Positions 46,290 through 54,700 of a DNA stretch of 64,000 bases are shown here, piece by piece. The notes beneath the pieces are model-generated. The model saw nothing but the letters and a program-made list of their open reading frames with translations. It was not told the origin of the DNA and made no database searches. The position numbers and the translations under genes were made by a program. This DNA comes from Bacteroidota bacterium (GTDB lineage: Bacteria > Bacteroidota > Bacteroidia > Chitinophagales > Chitinophagaceae). Each line of letters starts with the position of its first letter. Position 1 is the first letter of the stretch. The stretch lies in NCBI GenBank assembly GCA_005882315.1, contig VBAR01000003.1, positions 711,640 through 775,639 of the forward strand, in the 5' to 3' direction.

Positions 46290-46337
46290 CAAAAAAAAGA
46301 AAACTGTTTAGTTCACTGCATGCGCTAAACAGTTTTC
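46290..46337 (-). terminator. Intrinsic terminator of the 46586 LytTR gene
   Basis: A perfect 13-bp stem, GAAAACTGTTTAG (46299-46311) with CTAAACAGTTTTC (46325-46337), is followed on the minus strand by eight T (46290-46298). The remaining 393-base gap holds a 10-bp palindrome GTACTAGTAC (46262-46271) about 70 bases before the RHS operon start, a possible operator, and nothing else that I recognise. Confidence 0.8.
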
Positions 46338-46585
46338 TAAAATAGAATAGACAGTTAGTACGGATCAAATGCTTTCATGTCAAAATTATTTGAAGCGATG
46401 ATCGCAAAAAAGCGACATTCAACAACTGGTTGATTATAGCGAGAAGTGGTTGAAAGCATTCATGTAACGAATTCCAGAAGTTGTGATAAAAACCAGGAGG
46501 ATAAGATAAGAAAGCGCAAATTTTATATAAACTCTAACTTTAATTAATGGCGAACTCGGGCAACAAATAGCTATGATCAGAACTA

Positions 46586-47335
46586 CTAATTTGTTGTAAG
46601 CCAGGAAAGAAAATCTACCTTCTTTCTGCGACTGACCGGAATACGGTGATGCTGATTGATAACAATTTCTCCTCCTTCCCCACGTATATAATTTCGAATA
46701 TATTGGCGGTTAATAATATAGGAATGATGCACTCGGAAAAAATCATAATCCTGCAACAAATTCTCATATTCGCCAAGGTTCAGAGATGAACATATTGTTT
46801 CTCCATTTTCATGACCAATAAAAGTATAGTCCTTCTGCGCCTCGCAATACATTATTTGGTCAACGTGGAGAAGGCGATATCCATTTAGCACAGGAATAGC
46901 AACGTGCTTAGATTTCTGCCGCGGATTTTTAAGGTTCTCAAACATCGAATTAAAATGCGATTCGTTTTCTAAATTAATGACCCTCTTTGCCTTTTCTACA
47001 GCTTTTTGCAGATCCTCTACCGCTACTGGTTTTAAGAGATAATCGATCGCAGAGAATTTGATTGCCTGTATTGCATGTTGATCAAATCCCGTGACAAAAA
47101 TTACCTTGAAGGGGCAATTGGTGAACTTGCTTAGTAGATCAAAGCCAGTGGCGTTTCCCATATCTATATCAAGAAAAATAAGTTGGGGTTTAAGAGTAAG
47201 AATGTCGTCAAAGGCTTTTTCAACATTGTCACTTTCTCCTACGAGTTCAATATCCTCAGCGCAGTATTTGGTCAAAAGGATTTTCAAATTCTCTCTTGCT
47301 CTTCGCTCGTCGTCGACAATTATGGTTTTCAACAT
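46586..47335 (-). CDS. LytTR-family response regulator (orphan copy)
   Basis: A 249-residue regulator. The receiver domain has the acidic pair D8-D9, phosphoacceptor D56 in LIFLDIDMG, the Thr in VTGFD, and K102 in DYLLKP. A LytTR DNA-binding domain (about 145-249) follows, with VDQIMYCEAQKDYTFI, SSLNLGEYENLL and FFRVHHSYIINRQYI. It is closely similar along its whole length to the regulator at 51136. Its own gene has no adjacent kinase on the same strand; the sensor kinase starts 896 bases away on the other strand. It may regulate the RHS operon next to it. Confidence 0.92.
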   Translation of the reverse strand: MLKTIIVDDERRARENLKILLTKYCAEDIELVGESDNVEKAFDDILTLKPQLIFLDIDMGNATGFDLLSKFTNCPFKVIFVTGFDQHAIQAIKFSAIDYLLKPVAVEDLQKAVEKAKRVINLENESHFNSMFENLKNPRQKSKHVAIPVLNGYRLLHVDQIMYCEAQKDYTFIGHENGETICSSLNLGEYENLLQDYDFFRVHHSYIINRQYIRNYIRGEGGEIVINQHHRIPVSRRKKVDFLSWLTTN

Positions 47336-47661
47336 AGAATATTATTATACAAAATATATAGAGGAACTGTTGTAGCGGATTACACCGGGTAGCAAACCAT
47401 CTTTAACGAAGAAATTTCTTACAGGCTCAAATTGTGTTGAGGAAACCGTTCGAAGTAAAGGTAAAAGCAAGAATTTGAGAGACGCACTGACCACAGATAA
47501 ATCACTTTAACTAATTCAATAAAAACTGGCGGCAAATATATTATCAGGCTGGCTAATAGTTACAATTCTGTAAATCTGAAATGTCAAAACGCCAAATTCT
47601 TGCCCTGTGATAAGAAAACAGAGATGTAGAATTAAATCGTAGGATTCTATTTCGAAGATGG
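47336..47661. other. Intergenic region between regulator and dnaE2 remnant
   Basis: About 325 bases upstream of the minus-strand LytTR gene. The minus strand has a TATATTTTG box near 47350, one base off the TAnnTTTG consensus, as a possible promoter. I see no other feature. Confidence 0.35.
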
Positions 47662-47877
47662 ATGCCCAAAACTTGCCAAATTGTAACTATTGAAGATCAA
47701 TCAGGTTGCGTAAATATTGTGATATTTGAAAATCTGTTTCACCAGTACCGTAAAGAAATTCTGAATGCAACGGTACTAATGGTAGAGGGAAGGTTACAGG
47801 TCGAAGAAGAAGTAATTCATGTAATTGCAACGATATGTTATGTTGTATCAAAATTATTACGTTCATTTACAAGATAA
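47662..47877 (+). pseudogene. dnaE2: Remnant of the C-terminus of error-prone polymerase DnaE2
   Basis: A 71-codon frame. Its protein (IVTIEDQSGCVNIVIFENLF, HQYRKEILNATVLMVEGRLQ, VEEEVIHVIATICY, SKLLRS) reads like the OB-fold C-terminus of DnaE2/DNA polymerase III alpha: a TIEDETG-N-VVF strand, a YRKE-I helix, a GRLQ-EGEVIHVI strand and the CY-LS-LLR end. Nothing of the 1000-residue body of the enzyme is near it, so it is a fragment. The frame has no in-frame stop, so an expressed small OB-fold protein cannot be excluded. The 353 bases after it, up to 48230, hold the AACGTT palindrome listed separately. Confidence 0.55.
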
Positions 47878-48144
47878 GGTGAGCAACATTCTCTTTTAAC
47901 CCTTTCCCTTGCTGACAAGAAACCATATCCCCCTACCTGATAAAAATAAAAAAGATTCAGGTTCCTTATGTTATATGTATAGCCATTACCATTAGTTACT
48001 CTTACTAAAAAAAGTTCAATAAGAAAGAATCAGATAATTATTATGCGCGAAGACTTTCGTACTATCAGATCAATGAATTTATGAGATTTTTGTGAACTCA
48101 AATACATAATTTAATAAGGTTGTGTCGTGATCGGATATACTGAA

Positions 48145-48162
48145 AACGTTAATATCAACGTT
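48145..48162. promoter_or_regulatory. Palindrome AACGTT-N6-AACGTT upstream of the sensor kinase
   Basis: AACGTTAATATCAACGTT is near-palindromic and also a direct repeat with a 12-base period, at 69-86 bases before the sensor kinase ATG. LytTR regulators bind paired short repeats, so it is a candidate operator for the neighbouring regulators, by position only. Confidence 0.35.
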
Positions 48163-48230
48163 GCTTTTTATGCAAAACTGTATATTTAAACATCCCATAG
48201 TCGAATAACCAACCACCATAATTTCTCCTG

Positions 48231-51131
48231 ATGATTAGAATCGTTATGAGTCTCTCCTTTCTCTGCCTTGCTTCCACTCTCTCATATACTCAATATGAGC
48301 CTGTACGAAATTTTTCGGTGAAAGATGGATTACCCTCCAGCGTTGTGTATGATTGTTTACAGGATAAACAGGGTTTTATATGGTTTGCTACTGCCGCAGG
48401 GCTCGCAAGATTTGATGGATCAAATTTTAAAATTTTTACAACAGAAAACGGTCTCACTAATAACGAAATACTGCAAATAGGACTAGATAAGGATGGTAGC
48501 ATCTGGATCTTTCCCTTTGGAGCAACAACTTGTATTTATGATCCTGTTACCCAGAAGCTTTATAACGAAAATAATTATGCTGAACTTAAGAAAGTTAAGG
48601 ACTTATTTGTGCAGCTTCTTGTCCGAAATTCGGCTGCCGGGCTTATCGGGTATACAGTCCGGGAAACATTCTTCTTTGAAAATAAAAAAGTCAGGAAATC
48701 AGAAGTAGGGGAAAGTAAAGATGTGTGGTTGATCAATAAAGATAGCATCCTTTTTTTTCATAAAGGGGAAGAAACCTTTTTATTTACGAACGGAAAAAGA
48801 ATGCCTGTGAATTTTCCGGGTGCTGAAGTAAACACTGTTTTTTCACGCTCTCCGGATTGGGGTCGATGGAAAATATTTATTGACTCGACTTTAACCAGGC
48901 TTAACCTTTATGAGTATACAAATGATGGACAGATACGACACAGAGCTTTTTTTAAAAGTAATTTTCTGATTAATAGCGTAAACAAATACGGTAACAAAAT
49001 TTATATATCTACAATGAACGGTATTTATGTAACGGACACCTTACTGCGGCAACTGAATTATTCCTTTCAAGGGAAAAATATCAGTAGGGCTTTTGTCGAT
49101 AAAAGCGGCAATGAATGGCTTTGTTCACTATCTGGCGAGGGTGTTTATATGCGTTTAAAGAATGAAGTTAAACAGTATGATATTACTTCCGGGCTACTTA
49201 ATGACAATGTAACTTCCGTAAAGATGACGCTGAATAACCTATTGATCTGTGGCGACGGTAATGGTCATGTTTATACGATCGATCCTGCAAAGAATAATAT
49301 CCGCCCTTCCGTTCTGGAAAAGTTCCCGGAAGCTATCCGTGGAATAGAATTATTTAATAAGTCGATCATTGCTTATTCAAGTTATAAACTGATGGTTAAT
49401 GAAAAGGTTCTTCCTGATCATGTTGGCGCTATTAAATCAGCAATTCCAGATTCGAACGGAAATCTATTAATTGGATCACACCAAAAGCTTGAGCTTTATG
49501 ATATATCCAGTGGCCAGACTGAAATTATTAAAGGTGATCCCCGGTTCGTAACGCTTTGCTATTCCCAGGGAGATTTGTACTATGGTAATAATAAGGGGCT
49601 TTTCAAAATCGAATCGATTAAGCCCTATGTTGAAGTGCCCATTAAAGATAGTTTGAATGTGTTAAGCAAGCCAATTAATCATTTGGCTTCAACACCGGAT
49701 GGAATCTTATGGGTTGCGACAAATAATGACGGTGTCCTTGCTTTAAGAAATGATAAAATACTGGGGCATTTCACTATTTCTTCCAGGTCCTCATTAACAA
49801 GCAACATCTGCAAAAAAATTTTTGTAGATGAAAAAAAAGGATTGATTTGGACAGCTACCAATAAAGGTGTTAACAGGATAAGATACTCCCTTTCAGCAAG
49901 GTCTCTCAGCGCAACAATTACTGCAATTACTTCTTCGGAAGGATTAAATGACGATGACGTGAACGACATCTGTGTGAAAAATGGAAAAGTATATGCCGCT
50001 ACGATAAAAGGCATATGTGTTTTTAATACAGATCTCATCAAAACAGAAGTGCCGGTAGTTATCACAGACATTTTTATAAAGAATTATTCTTCTCCGGATA
50101 CCAGTAATTTTCTTAAGCCGGATTATGTTTTGAATTACACACAAAACAATATTTCAATAAACTTTGCAGGAATTTGTTATACGTGTAATAAGAAGATCGA
50201 TTACCAATATCGCTTGATAAACAATGACGATGACACTTCATGGAAAACTATAAATGCTAATACGGTTGAGTTTGTTGGATTGCAACCAGGAGATTATACT
50301 TTTCAGGTACATACCGATTCTGCCAATGTAAAGGAAATCAGGTTTCACATCCGAAAAGCATTCTGGCAAACAAACTTTTTTTACTTTTTGATAGCGTTAA
50401 GTATAGCAGCGTTGTTTATTTTATCCGTAAAATATATTGTCCACCAGGTAAAGAAAAGGGAACTTGAAAAGACAGCAGTCAATAAAAAGTTTGCTGAGCT
50501 TGAGTTTCAGGCCTTGCAGGCCCAGATGAACCCGCATTTCCTTTTTAATTCAATGAACTCCCTCCAGAATTTTATACTAAAAAATGAATCCGAAAATGCG
50601 AGTGAATACCTTGCGGATTTTGCCCGCCTTATGCGACTATTCCTGGAGGCGTCGAGGGAGAAGTATATTGAATTAGCTACGGAGATCGAATTGTTGGAAA
50701 AGTATATTATACTCGAGCTGGTCCGTCTTAAACATCCGTTTGCTTACCGGATCATGGTAGAGCCGGGTATTGAGATGGACAAAAAGATCCCCTCTGTAAT
50801 TATCCAGCCCTTTATCGAAAATGCCATCCTTCATGGACTTCGGTACAGGGATGATAACAACGGCCTCCTCAATATTTTGTTTACGATGAAAGGAAGCGTG
50901 CTCCAATGCCAAATAGAGGATAATGGTATAGGACGTTCTGAAGCCGAAAAGATCAATGCAGCAAAGGTTGCAAAATATAAGTCCCAGGGTTTAAAGTTGA
51001 TCGACGAAAAAATAAGAACCTTAAAAGAGGCCAACAATGTGGACATACGCATTTTAATAAAAGATAATTTCAATGAAAATGGATCTCCATCTGGAACAAC
51101 AGTGACTATCAACTTTAACCAAACAGCTTAA
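48231..51131 (+). CDS. Reg_prop sensor histidine kinase (LytS-like kinase domain)
   Basis: A 966-residue membrane sensor. A signal peptide (from the ATG at 48231 or at 48246, MSLSFLCLASTLSYTQ) is followed by a two-component-regulator propeller (repeats such as VKDGLPSSVVYDCLQDKQGFIWFATAAGLARFDG), a Y_Y_Y domain (IDYQYRLINNDDDTSWKT), one transmembrane helix (YFLIALSIAALFILSVKYIV), and a His_kinase domain. The phosphorylated His is H769 in QMNPHFLFNSMNSLQ; the ATPase part has QPFIENAILHG and EDNGIGRSEAEK. It is 4 bases upstream of its cognate LytTR regulator. Confidence 0.93.
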   Translation: MIRIVMSLSFLCLASTLSYTQYEPVRNFSVKDGLPSSVVYDCLQDKQGFIWFATAAGLARFDGSNFKIFTTENGLTNNEILQIGLDKDGSIWIFPFGATTCIYDPVTQKLYNENNYAELKKVKDLFVQLLVRNSAAGLIGYTVRETFFFENKKVRKSEVGESKDVWLINKDSILFFHKGEETFLFTNGKRMPVNFPGAEVNTVFSRSPDWGRWKIFIDSTLTRLNLYEYTNDGQIRHRAFFKSNFLINSVNKYGNKIYISTMNGIYVTDTLLRQLNYSFQGKNISRAFVDKSGNEWLCSLSGEGVYMRLKNEVKQYDITSGLLNDNVTSVKMTLNNLLICGDGNGHVYTIDPAKNNIRPSVLEKFPEAIRGIELFNKSIIAYSSYKLMVNEKVLPDHVGAIKSAIPDSNGNLLIGSHQKLELYDISSGQTEIIKGDPRFVTLCYSQGDLYYGNNKGLFKIESIKPYVEVPIKDSLNVLSKPINHLASTPDGILWVATNNDGVLALRNDKILGHFTISSRSSLTSNICKKIFVDEKKGLIWTATNKGVNRIRYSLSARSLSATITAITSSEGLNDDDVNDICVKNGKVYAATIKGICVFNTDLIKTEVPVVITDIFIKNYSSPDTSNFLKPDYVLNYTQNNISINFAGICYTCNKKIDYQYRLINNDDDTSWKTINANTVEFVGLQPGDYTFQVHTDSANVKEIRFHIRKAFWQTNFFYFLIALSIAALFILSVKYIVHQVKKRELEKTAVNKKFAELEFQALQAQMNPHFLFNSMNSLQNFILKNESENASEYLADFARLMRLFLEASREKYIELATEIELLEKYIILELVRLKHPFAYRIMVEPGIEMDKKIPSVIIQPFIENAILHGLRYRDDNNGLLNILFTMKGSVLQCQIEDNGIGRSEAEKINAAKVAKYKSQGLKLIDEKIRTLKEANNVDIRILIKDNFNENGSPSGTTVTINFNQTA

Positions 51132-51135
51132 ACAC

Positions 51136-51882
51136 ATGCTGAGAACTATTCTTATTGACGACGAGGCAAAAGCCCGTGAAAATCTCAGGATACTTTTAAC
51201 CAGGTATTGCAAAGATGATATTGAATTGATCGAAGAATGCGATACAATTGAAAAAGCGTATACGAGTGTCAATGAGTTAAGACCACATCTTATTTTTCTC
51301 GATATAGAAATGGGGCGGGCGTCTGGTTTTGATTTGCTTAACCGGTTCAAACAATATCCATTTAAGGTGGTATTTATTACCGCATTTGATCAATACGCGA
51401 TCAAAGCTATCAGATTTTCAGCGCTGGATTATTTACTCAAACCAGTATCTGTTACTGATCTGCGAAACGCAGTAAGCAAGGTAAAAAAATCGATCCATTC
51501 GGAAAGGGAATTACATTTCGAAACCCTTTTAAATTTTATCAATAACCCTCAAAGGAAATCGAATCGTATAGCGATCCCAGTTCAAAATGGTTATCACCTG
51601 ATCCCGGTGGACCAGATCATGTATTGCGAGGCACATAAGGAGTATACCTATATTAATCTTTTCAAAAAAGAAACCATTTGTTCATCCTTGAATCTTGGAG
51701 AGTATGAAGAATTGCTGGAGGGCTATGACTTTTTCAGGGTTCATCATTCTTATTTAGTCAATCGCCAGTACATTCAAAACTATATACGGGGAGAGGGTGG
51801 GGAGATCGTTATCAACCACCAACAACGCATCCCGATAAGCCGAAGAAAAAAAGAAGATTTTTTGCGCTGGTTAAAACAATAA
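51136..51882 (+). CDS. LytTR-family response regulator paired with the kinase
   Basis: A 248-residue regulator. The receiver has D8-D9, phosphoacceptor D56 in LIFLDIEMG, and K102 in DYLLKP; the LytTR domain has VDQIMYCEAHKEYTYI, SSLNLGEYEELL, FFRVHHSYLVNRQYI and RIPISRRKK. It begins 4 bases after the kinase gene, so the two form a two-component pair. It is a close paralogue of the regulator at 46586. The T2SS/T4P-like operon starts 423 bases downstream and could be a target. Confidence 0.93.
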   Translation: MLRTILIDDEAKARENLRILLTRYCKDDIELIEECDTIEKAYTSVNELRPHLIFLDIEMGRASGFDLLNRFKQYPFKVVFITAFDQYAIKAIRFSALDYLLKPVSVTDLRNAVSKVKKSIHSERELHFETLLNFINNPQRKSNRIAIPVQNGYHLIPVDQIMYCEAHKEYTYINLFKKETICSSLNLGEYEELLEGYDFFRVHHSYLVNRQYIQNYIRGEGGEIVINHQQRIPISRRKKEDFLRWLKQ

Positions 51883-52304
51883 ACCTCCTGGATGGGTGTT
51901 ACCACTTATTATGTTATCCTGCCAGTTATTAAATATGGCTTCCATTTCTTTATTCTGTTAATAATTTCATTGGAGAGAGACTCAAACTCCATTAACCTTG
52001 ACCTTATCCTTAAGAATTAAATCTTTATTCGTCAAAAACGAAAATGCAAGGCTTTTCACTCTATCGTTGAAAAATTAAATACCAATTGTGCTAATGATTC
52101 CTAACGACTACTGTCGCTATGAGATTTGTTTCGCATCTTCCGATCATGTTCAAAAAAAATGATCAGCGCATCATTTCAGTTTGATCGTTCGAAAAAAGTG
52201 AAGCAATAGAGAGGTCGTCCTTTCGAAAATGATTATTGACAAAGCGCCGAATAACTATGAGGCTCTCATTAGTTAATATTTTAAATGATCGTCAAACATG
52301 AACT
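51883..52304. other. Intergenic region upstream of the T2SS-like operon
   Basis: About 420 bases without a recognisable gene, RNA or exact TAnnTTTG box on the plus strand. It must hold the promoter of the T2SS-like operon, unless that is read through from the regulator gene. Short repeats of GATCGTT/GATCAG type occur near 52150-52190. Confidence 0.45.
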
Positions 52305-52730
52305 ATGCGAAGTGAAAAGAAATTATTTCCTGGTCATTCACAACTTTCAGCATTCACACTTACTGAAGTACTTGTTGTACTTATTATCATCGGGATACTA
52401 ATTCTGCTGGCGCTCCCCAGTTTAATGCCGCTGATCACAAAAGCAAAGAGTACAGAGGCAAAGATCCAATTGCAACATCTTTATACGCTGGAAAAAACAT
52501 TCTTCTTTGAAAATTCAAAATATTCCATTGATCTCTCGGAAGTCGCTTTTGAGCAGCAACCATTGACTTCTAATGGCGGGCAGGCGAATTATAAAATTGA
52601 AATAACTGAAGCTTCCGGAAATAGTTTTAAAGCCAGGGCAACGGCCGTAGTAGATTTTGATGGAGATGGCAATTATAATATTTGGGAAATAGATCACAAT
52701 AAAAACTTAAAAGAAACAACAAAGGATTAG
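52305..52730 (+). CDS. Pseudopilin with class III signal peptide (GspG/PilA-like)
   Basis: A 141-residue protein with the prepilin signature: a basic leader, then A16|F17-T-L-T-E21 followed by VLVVLIIIGILILLALPSL, the hydrophobic helix that packs into pilus cores. E21 is the conserved +5 Glu; the residue before cleavage is Ala in place of the usual Gly. The rest (KAKSTEAKIQLQHLYTLEKTFFFEN, ATAVVDFDGDGNYNIWEID) fits the GspG-like major pseudopilin, including an Asp-rich loop of calcium-site type. It is the first gene of the T2SS/T4P-like operon and should be cut by the peptidase encoded next. Confidence 0.87.
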   Translation: MRSEKKLFPGHSQLSAFTLTEVLVVLIIIGILILLALPSLMPLITKAKSTEAKIQLQHLYTLEKTFFFENSKYSIDLSEVAFEQQPLTSNGGQANYKIEITEASGNSFKARATAVVDFDGDGNYNIWEIDHNKNLKETTKD

Positions 52731-52732
52731 AA

Positions 52733-53269
52733 ATGCAGTTTGTTGGTTTGTTCATATTGGGCGTTTCAGCCACGGTATTAATTTACCAGGACCTCAGATC
52801 AAGGTTGATTAGCTGGATTATGTTTCCATTGATCCTGGTGGCAGGAATTATGTATTCGTTGGACAACGCTTCTTTTTCTATAAGAGGATTTTTGAAAAAC
52901 ACGTCTTTCAACCTGTTATTTCTCATTACACAGTTTATTATTTTGAAGACCGTATTTTTTTTAAGGACGGGAAATAGAAATGCAATTGCCGATCGACTTA
53001 TCGGCTGGGGGGATATTCTATTTTTGATCTGTTGCTGCGTGTTTTTTTCCCCGATCAATTTTATCCTGTTCTATTGTCTAAGTCTCATATTTATTCTTTT
53101 TGTTCATTTGATAGTAAGGTATTGGAGCAAAAAGTACCGCAGTGCTAATACTGTTCCGATGGCCGGTCTGCAGGCATTATTTCTTTTTACCTATATAATA
53201 TTCGGTGAGCTATTAAATATTAGTTTATCAATTGATACCTGGATACTGAAATACCTGATCGACTCATGA
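52733..53269 (+). CDS. Prepilin peptidase-like A24 aspartic protease
   Basis: A 178-residue multi-helix membrane protein. The two catalytic aspartates of the type 4 prepilin peptidase family are visible: D20 in YQDLRSRLISWI and D94 in the GxGD motif G91-W-G-D94. It lacks the N-terminal methyltransferase part of PilD/GspO, as in FlaK-like or minimal A24 peptidases. It probably cleaves the leader of the neighbouring pseudopilin at the cytoplasmic face. It begins 2 bases after the pseudopilin gene and overlaps gspE by 4 bases (ATGA). Confidence 0.82.
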   Translation: MQFVGLFILGVSATVLIYQDLRSRLISWIMFPLILVAGIMYSLDNASFSIRGFLKNTSFNLLFLITQFIILKTVFFLRTGNRNAIADRLIGWGDILFLICCCVFFSPINFILFYCLSLIFILFVHLIVRYWSKKYRSANTVPMAGLQALFLFTYIIFGELLNISLSIDTWILKYLIDS

Positions 53270-54690
53270 GCAATAAACAAAATCTAAGTCCCAAAGTGCT
53301 ATCCTATCTTACCAGTAAACAAGCCTGGTATTATAAGGTACTGCCTTTTGATGTCGCAAATGGGAGCTTGTATTTTTATAGCGTCGAGGTCGAAAATAGC
53401 GTATTACTTGAAAACGAACTTGAGCTAATAACAGGTAAAAAGGCTATCCTCAACAACGTGACGCCAGAGAAATTAGCAGAATTGTTACATTACTATTATC
53501 CGAATGAAAATTCGGATATGAGGAAGCAGGACAATTATTTTAATGGTAATCCTGACATATTCCTACCGTTGCTGATAAAGGAAGCCAGGAATCTTAAGAG
53601 CAGCGATATACATATTGAAGCATTTGAGGAGTTCTGCAGGGCGAGAATAAGAATTGATGGAATGCTGGTACGCAGGTACCTGCTTGACAGGAAACAATAT
53701 CCTTCTTTTATCAATAGGATAAAGATCATTGCCAATCTTGATATCGCTGAAAAACGGCTGCCACAGGATGGAAGGATCTTATTTGAAGTTGACGGTGTTA
53801 AGTTTGATATACGGGTTTCAGTACTACCTACATTGCATGGTGAGAAGATCGTTTTGCGTTTATTGAATAATGATGCTACAGATATCAATATAGATTCACT
53901 GGGGTTCTCAGAATTTGATCTCAAAAATTATCTTGAAGGGATAAAAAAACCTAATGGCATACTGCTTATCAGCGGGCCGACCGGATCCGGAAAAACAACA
54001 ACACTTTATGCAACCCTTAAACTATTAAATCAGGAATCAAGAAATATTCTCACCATTGAGGACCCGGTTGAATACACACTTGAAGGGATCAACCAGGTGC
54101 AACTTAAAGAATCCATTGGGTTGAATTTTACCGCCGCCTTGAGGACTTTTCTAAGGCAGGATCCCGATATCATTATGTTAGGTGAGATCAGGGATGGAGA
54201 AACTGCGAATATGGCGATACGGGCCGCATTGACAGGACATCTTGTTCTCTCAACTATCCATACGAATTCAGCCTGGGGGATCGTATCCAGGTTAATTGAT
54301 ATGGGAATTGCGCCGTATCTGTTAGCCAATACATTGAATACGGCCGTAGCTCAGCGATTGATTCGTTTGTTGTGTCGGCATTGCAAAATAAAAATGCCGT
54401 TGAATAATTCAATATATCCAAGAAAATTCAAACCCTTCCGTTCGGTAGAGTTTCATTACACGGCAAAGGGATGTGCTGAATGTTTTGGAACAGGTTATAA
54501 AGGAAGAAAAGCGGTGTACGAAGTCATTCAGATCGATGAAGAGTTTTCTGAGCAGATCAAGAGCAGTAACTATAATGTTACAGCCAAGATCAGGGAAAAA
54601 GGAATAAAGTCACTTACTGAAAATGCATTTGAGCTATTTGAAACTGGCGAGACAAGCCTGGATGAAATATATTCTTTATTAATAAATTAA
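53266..54690 (+). CDS. gspE: Type II secretion / type IV pilus ATPase GspE/PilB
   Basis: A 474-residue cytoplasmic ATPase. The Walker A motif is GPTGSGKT (237-244), the Asp box near DPVEY (266-270), Walker B at DPDIIMLGEIRD (299-310) and the His box at GHLVLSTIHTNS (324-335). A C-terminal zinc-type motif (CRHC at 370-373, with KGCAECFGTGYKGR after about 35 residues) fits GspE/PilB. It should power pseudopilus assembly or retraction. It is translationally coupled to the peptidase gene. Confidence 0.95.
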   Translation: MSNKQNLSPKVLSYLTSKQAWYYKVLPFDVANGSLYFYSVEVENSVLLENELELITGKKAILNNVTPEKLAELLHYYYPNENSDMRKQDNYFNGNPDIFLPLLIKEARNLKSSDIHIEAFEEFCRARIRIDGMLVRRYLLDRKQYPSFINRIKIIANLDIAEKRLPQDGRILFEVDGVKFDIRVSVLPTLHGEKIVLRLLNNDATDINIDSLGFSEFDLKNYLEGIKKPNGILLISGPTGSGKTTTLYATLKLLNQESRNILTIEDPVEYTLEGINQVQLKESIGLNFTAALRTFLRQDPDIIMLGEIRDGETANMAIRAALTGHLVLSTIHTNSAWGIVSRLIDMGIAPYLLANTLNTAVAQRLIRLLCRHCKIKMPLNNSIYPRKFKPFRSVEFHYTAKGCAECFGTGYKGRKAVYEVIQIDEEFSEQIKSSNYNVTAKIREKGIKSLTENAFELFETGETSLDEIYSLLIN

Positions 54691-54700
54691 AAGGCCAACA

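Noticed and set aside
47662..47877. A complete functional small gene
   Set aside because: It corresponds only to the C-terminal end of DnaE2-like proteins and has no clear upstream start region, so it is listed as a remnant.
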